In this document: one piece after another, positions 60,375 to 64,000 of the stretch | Layout of the letters: each line of letters opens with the position of its first letter | Numbering within the stretch: position 1 is the first letter of the stretch | NCBI RefSeq assembly: GCF_900292035.1 | Contig: NZ_OMPO01000002.1 | Span: 496,001-560,000 of the forward strand | Direction of reading: 5' to 3' | Source of the DNA: Blastococcus sp. Marseille-P5729 | GTDB lineage: Bacteria; Actinomycetota; Actinomycetes; Mycobacteriales; Antricoccaceae | DNA: 64,000 bases | Notes under the pieces: generated by a model | The model's database searches: none | What the model saw: the letters and a program-made list of their open reading frames with translations, nothing else | What the model was told of the DNA's origin: nothing | Made by a program: the position numbers and the translations under genes

Positions 60375-61229
60375 CTACCAGGCCCCGTATACGCGTTCGG
60401 TGTTGTCGGCCAGCGCCTGGCACAGCTCCGCGAGATCCTCGTCGCGCTCGGCGGCCATCCGCCCGATCGTCAGCGGGGTCAGGTACGACCCGTTGGGCCG
60501 GCCCCGATGCGGCATCGGGGTGAGGAACGGAGCATCGGTCTCCACCAGCAGCAACTCGCGGGGCGCCACGCCGTAGGCCTCACGCAGGCCGGCGGAGGCG
60601 TTGAAGGTCGTGTTCCCCGCGAAGCTCATGAACCACCCGGCGTCCGCGCACCGCCGCGCCATCTGCGCATCACCGGAGAAGCAGTGGAACACGACGGTCT
60701 CCGGCGCCCCTTCGGCGGCCAAAACGTCGAACACGGCATCGTGGGCGTCGCGGTCGTGGATCATCAGCGCGATCCCGTGCCGCTTCGCGATGTCGATATG
60801 CCGGGCGAAGGACTCCCGCTGGCGAGCGATGCCGTCTTCCTCGCGAGTGCGGTAGAAGTCCAGCCCGGTCTCGCCGATGGCCCGCACCCGCGGCTGCGCG
60901 GCCAGCTCGTCGATCACGGCGAGGGCGTCGTCCAGCCCGTCAGTGTTGCGGGCGGCGTCGTTGGGGTGCAGCGCCACCGCCGCCAGCACCCGGTGATCGT
61001 CGGCGGCCAGCTGCGCCGCCCACCGCGAGGACTGCACGTCGGTGCCGACCTGCACGATCCGGTCGATGCCGACCTGCTCCGCGCGGTCGAGGTGCTCGGA
61101 CGGCGTCCCGCCCAGCCACTCGATCACGATGTCGAGGTGGGTGTGGTTGTCCGGCACCGGCACCGGCAGCGGGGCGGGTGCCGCCGGCGGCGTCTTCTCG
61201 CGCTCCTGCTGCGCCTTGCTCTTGGCCAC
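60375..61229 (-). CDS. tatD: TatD family metal-dependent DNase
   Basis: A 284-residue TatD hydrolase. The Lys/Gln/Glu/Pro-rich N-terminus (residues 1-25) precedes PVPDNHTHLDIVIEW with metal motif HxH, AIGETGLDFYRTR, ALMIHDRDAHDAV, VFHCFSGDA and LLVETDAPFLTPMPHRGR. Members are deoxyribonucleases acting in DNA repair or turnover. It begins 6 bp downstream of metG (61236), so is in the same transcript, and lies upstream of rpfB. Confidence 0.94.
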   Translation of the reverse strand: MAKSKAQQEREKTPPAAPAPLPVPVPDNHTHLDIVIEWLGGTPSEHLDRAEQVGIDRIVQVGTDVQSSRWAAQLAADDHRVLAAVALHPNDAARNTDGLDDALAVIDELAAQPRVRAIGETGLDFYRTREEDGIARQRESFARHIDIAKRHGIALMIHDRDAHDAVFDVLAAEGAPETVVFHCFSGDAQMARRCADAGWFMSFAGNTTFNASAGLREAYGVAPRELLLVETDAPFLTPMPHRGRPNGSYLTPLTIGRMAAERDEDLAELCQALADNTERVYGAW

Positions 61230-61235
61230 GGCGCG

Positions 61236-62816
61236 TTAGGCCCCTTCCTCGGCGTCCATCTCGACGCGCGGGAACAGCACCTCGCCCTTGGTGATGGTCG
61301 CGCCGGCCGGCAACCGGCCCCATTCGGCCGCGCTGGAGATCAGCTGCTCCTCCAACGGGCCGAGCTTCTCTGCAGCACCGAGCGAGTCCCAGAGCCGGCG
61401 CGCCGCGGTCGGCATCACTGGGCTGTGGAGGACGGCGATGGCCCGCAACGCCTCGGCGCAGGTGTACAGAATCGTCGCCAGCCGCTCCTTGGCGATCGGC
61501 GTGTCCTCCTTGGCGACCTTCCACGGCGCCTGCTCGGTGATGTAGCCGTTCACGGCAGTCACGAAGTCGTGCGTCGCAGTGACCGCCTCGTGAATCTGCA
61601 GGCCGTTGATCGCCACGTCCGCGGCGCGGGCGGTGCTGGTCAGCAGGTCGGCGATCCCGCCGTCCGCATCGGTCAGCGGCCCCGGCGCCGGTAGGACGCC
61701 GTCGAAATACTTGCCGATCATCGCCGCCACGCGGCTGGCAAGATTGCCGAGGTTGTTGGCCAGCTCGTCGGTGTAGACCGCGTGCAGGTGCTCCCACGAG
61801 AAGGACGCGTCCGAGCCGAACGGGATCGCCTTCATGAAGTAGTACCGGTAGGCGTCGGCGCCGAAGTGATCGACGATCTCCCGCGGATGGATAGCCGTCG
61901 CATTGCTCTTGGCCATCTTCTTGCCGCCGACCAGCAGGTAGCCGTGCACGTAGACGCGGCGCGGGGGCTCGATCCCCGCCGCCATCAGCATCGCCGGCCA
62001 GATGACCGAGTGGAAACGCAGGATGTCGCGGCTCATCAGGTGGGTCGGCGGCCACACCTCGGCGAACTCGCCAGGATCGTCGTAGATCTGCGCCGCGCTG
62101 CTGTAGTTCAGCAGCGCGTCGATCCAGACGTACAGCACCTGGGTCTCGTCCCACGGCACCTTGATGCCCCAGTCGAACGACGAGCGGCTGATCGACAGGT
62201 CGTTCAGGCCGGACTTGACGTAGTTGATGATCTCGTTGCGGCTCGCGGTGGGCGCGATGAAGTCTGGAACCTCGTCGTACAAGGCGAGCAGCCGATCGCC
62301 GAACTCGCTGAGCCGGAAGAAGTAGTTCTTCTCGGTGAAGTGCTCGGCAGGGCGCTCGTGCACCAGGCAGTTGCCCTCGGCGTCGAGGTCGTCGTCGGAC
62401 TTGAACTCCTCACAGTCGACGCAGTAGTTGCCGGAGTACTCGCCCTCGTAGACGTGGCCCGCGTCGTACAGGCGCTGCCAGAACTCCTGGACCTGACGGA
62501 CGTGGTCCTCGTCGGTGGTGCGGATGAACCGGTCGTACTCGATGTCGAGCAGCCTCCAGGCGGGCTTCCACTCGGACTCGACCAGGCCGTCCACGAACTC
62601 CTGCGGCGACTTGCCGTTCTTCTCCGCAGTGCGCATCACCTTCTGGCCGTGCTCGTCGGTCCCGGTGAGGAAGTACACGTTCTCACCGCGGTGCCGGTGC
62701 CAACGGGCGAGCACGTCGGCCGCCGTCGTTGTGTACGAGCTTCCGATGTGCGGAGCAGCGGTCACGTAATAGATGGGCGTCGTGATGAAGAAGGACGTCG
62801 CCGAGGTTTCAGGCAT
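61236..62816 (-). CDS. metG: Methionyl-tRNA synthetase
   Basis: A 526-residue class I synthetase charging tRNA-Met. HIGH motif as PHIGSSY; KMSKS as KKMAKSNATA; zinc-type cysteine region YCVDCEEFKSDDD and NCLVHERPAE in the connective domain; the anticodon-binding helical domain follows. ATG at 62816 gives MPETSATSFFITTPIYYV; the frame is open upstream across a poly-G/C tract. It lacks the C-terminal tRNA-binding extension of the longer E. coli enzyme, as expected for actinobacteria. First gene of metG-tatD. Confidence 0.97.
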   Translation of the reverse strand: MPETSATSFFITTPIYYVTAAPHIGSSYTTTAADVLARWHRHRGENVYFLTGTDEHGQKVMRTAEKNGKSPQEFVDGLVESEWKPAWRLLDIEYDRFIRTTDEDHVRQVQEFWQRLYDAGHVYEGEYSGNYCVDCEEFKSDDDLDAEGNCLVHERPAEHFTEKNYFFRLSEFGDRLLALYDEVPDFIAPTASRNEIINYVKSGLNDLSISRSSFDWGIKVPWDETQVLYVWIDALLNYSSAAQIYDDPGEFAEVWPPTHLMSRDILRFHSVIWPAMLMAAGIEPPRRVYVHGYLLVGGKKMAKSNATAIHPREIVDHFGADAYRYYFMKAIPFGSDASFSWEHLHAVYTDELANNLGNLASRVAAMIGKYFDGVLPAPGPLTDADGGIADLLTSTARAADVAINGLQIHEAVTATHDFVTAVNGYITEQAPWKVAKEDTPIAKERLATILYTCAEALRAIAVLHSPVMPTAARRLWDSLGAAEKLGPLEEQLISSAAEWGRLPAGATITKGEVLFPRVEMDAEEGA

Positions 62817-62834
62817 GCTGTCTAGGTTAGTGCC

Positions 62835-62844
62835 GGGGGGGGGG
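62835..62844. repeat. Ten-base poly-G tract upstream of metG
   Basis: A run of ten G (ten C on the metG strand) lies 19-28 bp upstream of the metG start, between metG and the convergent-side end of rsmI. Such tracts are prone to slippage in vivo and to sequencing error; its length would alter spacing in the metG promoter or leader. Confidence 0.6.
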
Positions 62845-62939
62845 AGCGGATGGACCATGGTGCGCAACACGACCGGAGGCGCGGGTAACCCGGCTGCATC
62901 ACCGGCGGGGAGTCCGCGACCGCGCTGACCGGGGATTCG

Positions 62940-63818
62940 CTAGCGCCGGGGGTAGGCGTCAAAGACGGTGCGCTTCGGGGTTCCGGGGGCGGCCGCGACG
63001 AGCGCCACGGCGTCCTTCTTGCTCGAGCCTGAGGCGACCTCCTGCTCCACGAGGCGGACGAGCTCGTCGGCGTCCAGCTCACTCGCTGGCTCGGCGCCCG
63101 CGATGACGAGGGTGATCTCGCCGCGGACGCCGTCTCGCGACCACTCGACGAGCTCCCCGAGGGTGCCGCGGCGCACCTCCTCGTAGGTCTTGGTCAGCTC
63201 GCGGCAGACGGCCGCGCGGCGGTCCGCGCCGAAGGCCTCGACGCACGCCTCCAGCATCGCGGTGACCCGGTGCGGCGCCTCGAGCAGGACCATCGTGCGG
63301 CGCTCGTTGGCCAGCTCGGCGAGCAGCCGGGCCCGCTCGCCGGGTTTGCGCGGCGCGAACCCTTCGAAGCAGAACCGGTCGCTCGGCAGACCGGATAACG
63401 CCAGGGCGACGGTCACGGCCGACGGCCCCGGTAGGCAGGTGACGGGCAGTCCGGCGTTCACAGCCGCCTCGACGACGCGGTAGCCGGGGTCGGAGACAGA
63501 CGGCATGCCGGCGTCCGTCACCACGAGGACCGACTGTCCGGCCCGCAGCGCCTCGACGAGCTCCGGCGCTCGCTGCGCCTCGACCTGGTCGTAGTAGGAC
63601 AGGACGCGGCCGGCGATCCGAACGTCGAGGTCGGCGGCGAGTCGCCGCACCCGCCTGGTGTCCTCGGCCGCGACGACGTCCGCGGTGGCCAGGGCGGTGC
63701 GCAGCCGGTCGGTGGCATCACCCCTGTTGCCCAACGGCGTCCCCGCGAGCACGAGGGTGCCCGGCGGGACCGCCCAGCGGGCACTGGTCTCGGGCGTGCG
63801 GTCGTCCTGCTCGGTCAC
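62940..63818 (-). CDS. rsmI: 16S rRNA 2'-O-ribose methyltransferase RsmI
   Basis: A 292-residue tetrapyrrole-methylase-fold enzyme that methylates C1402 of 16S rRNA. Motifs: PPGTLVLAGTPLGNRGDATDRL, VVAAEDTRRVRRL, VTDAGMPSVSDPGYRVV, CLPGPSAVTVALALSGLPSDRF and FAPRKPGERARL. A C-terminal winged part follows, ending FDAYPRR. Upstream of metG by 123 bp, and divergent from the mannosyltransferase gene by 24 bp. Confidence 0.95.
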   Translation of the reverse strand: MTEQDDRTPETSARWAVPPGTLVLAGTPLGNRGDATDRLRTALATADVVAAEDTRRVRRLAADLDVRIAGRVLSYYDQVEAQRAPELVEALRAGQSVLVVTDAGMPSVSDPGYRVVEAAVNAGLPVTCLPGPSAVTVALALSGLPSDRFCFEGFAPRKPGERARLLAELANERRTMVLLEAPHRVTAMLEACVEAFGADRRAAVCRELTKTYEEVRRGTLGELVEWSRDGVRGEITLVIAGAEPASELDADELVRLVEQEVASGSSKKDAVALVAAAPGTPKRTVFDAYPRR

Positions 63819-63829
63819 GCCGGTCAGCC

Positions 63830-63835
63830 TACGAT
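63830..63835 (+). promoter_or_regulatory. Leaderless -10 element of the mannosyltransferase gene
   Basis: TACGAT ends seven bases before the GTG at 63843. No ribosome-binding site is present, so the message is probably leaderless. Confidence 0.45.
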
Positions 63836-63842
63836 CTACTGC

Positions 63843-64000
63843 GTGACTACCGACGTGCGGACGACCGAGCCGGAGGAAGCGGCCTTCGCGACCGAGCCGT
63901 CGCCGCCGGCGTACGCCGAGGACGTCGACCGCGAGTACCGGGCGCTGGTCGCCCGCCGGCTGTTCCCGCCGATGCCGAAGGACCGGCTCGCGGCATGGCT
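63843..64000 (+). CDS. Probable protein O-mannosyltransferase, N-terminal fragment
   Basis: Only the first 52 codons are in the window: MTTDVRTTEPEEAAFATEPS, an acidic tail, then VARRLFPPMPKDRLAAW. The acidic cytoplasmic tail and the P-P-M-P-x-D-R-L-x-x-W end before a membrane segment resemble the start of actinobacterial GT39 Pmt enzymes. Its position divergent to rsmI (Rv1003) fits Rv1002c (pmt) of M. tuberculosis. The fragment is too short for proof. Confidence 0.5.
   Translation, partial: MTTDVRTTEPEEAAFATEPSPPAYAEDVDREYRALVARRLFPPMPKDRLAAW

Overview
The window is a high-GC chromosomal segment from an actinobacterium. Evidence: actinobacterial-style ribosomal operons, a mycothiol S-conjugate amidase (mca), an RpfB-type resuscitation-promoting factor, an F420-type luciferase-like oxidoreductase, a short-chain Z-prenyl diphosphate synthase, many GTG/TTG starts and several leaderless promoters. 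No insertion sequence, phage or CRISPR array is visible. From memory of the Mycobacterium tuberculosis gene order, most of the right-hand 44 kb follows Rv1002-Rv1086 (pmt, rsmI, metG, tatD, rpfB, ksgA, ispE, pth, rplY, prs, glmU, tetR, mfd, mazG, eno, ftsB-like, DUF501, ppx, thiolase, SGNH hydrolase, greA, mca, hemolysin III, uppS). The left 20 kb matches the str/S10 ribosomal region (Rv0682-Rv0708). The organism is therefore probably related to Mycobacteriales, Geodermatophilales or similar groups, but the genus cannot be named from the sequence alone.

Layout. 1-5092: S10 operon on the minus strand (rpsJ-rplC-rplD-rplW-rplB-rpsS-rplV-rpsC-rplP-rpmC, the last cut by the window). 5093-15452: a 10-kb variable block between rpsJ and tuf, with an MFS transporter, a CbiX-fold protein lacking its usual histidines, aquaporin, sirtuin, a cytochrome P450 stub, two hypothetical membrane proteins, a PaiB-like flavoprotein, a chromate transporter, an oxidoreductase gene broken by an in-frame TAG, a cupin and an amidohydrolase. 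15532-19858: str operon (rpsL-rpsG-fusA-tuf). 20155-31648: uppS, PAQR/hemolysin III (trhA), a Ser/Thr kinase, hydroxybutyrate dehydrogenase, an FNR-like flavoprotein, mca, greA, two SGNH hydrolases, a thiolase and a Bax-inhibitor-like protein.

31815-49112: tRNA-Leu(UAA), a large DUF1023-type alpha/beta hydrolase, the ppx-DUF501-ftsB-eno cluster, mazG with a SurA-like lipoprotein, VIT and DUF2231 membrane proteins, mfd, a diacylglycerol-kinase-family enzyme converging on an APP1-type phosphatidate phosphatase, cysQ, pth and rplY. 49311-64000: a repeat-containing membrane protein, nitronate monooxygenase, prs-glmU, tRNA-Gln, acyl-CoA desaturase, TetR, ispE-rsmA-rpfB-tatD-metG, rsmI and the start of a probable protein O-mannosyltransferase.

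Most notable: a nearly identical palindrome, CCTACG-RCAY-CGTAGG followed by TTAYGCG, lies in front of trhA/uppS (21517-21540) and in front of the desaturase (55143-55165), 33 kb apart. PAQR proteins and acyl desaturases both act on membrane lipid state, and a TetR gene sits directly after the desaturase. This suggests a small, possibly undescribed membrane-fluidity regulon. Other points to check are the histidine-less chelatase-fold protein, the amber-interrupted oxidoreductase, the class-I-like tRNA-Leu(UAA), the DAG kinase/PA phosphatase pair, and in-frame coding tandem repeats.
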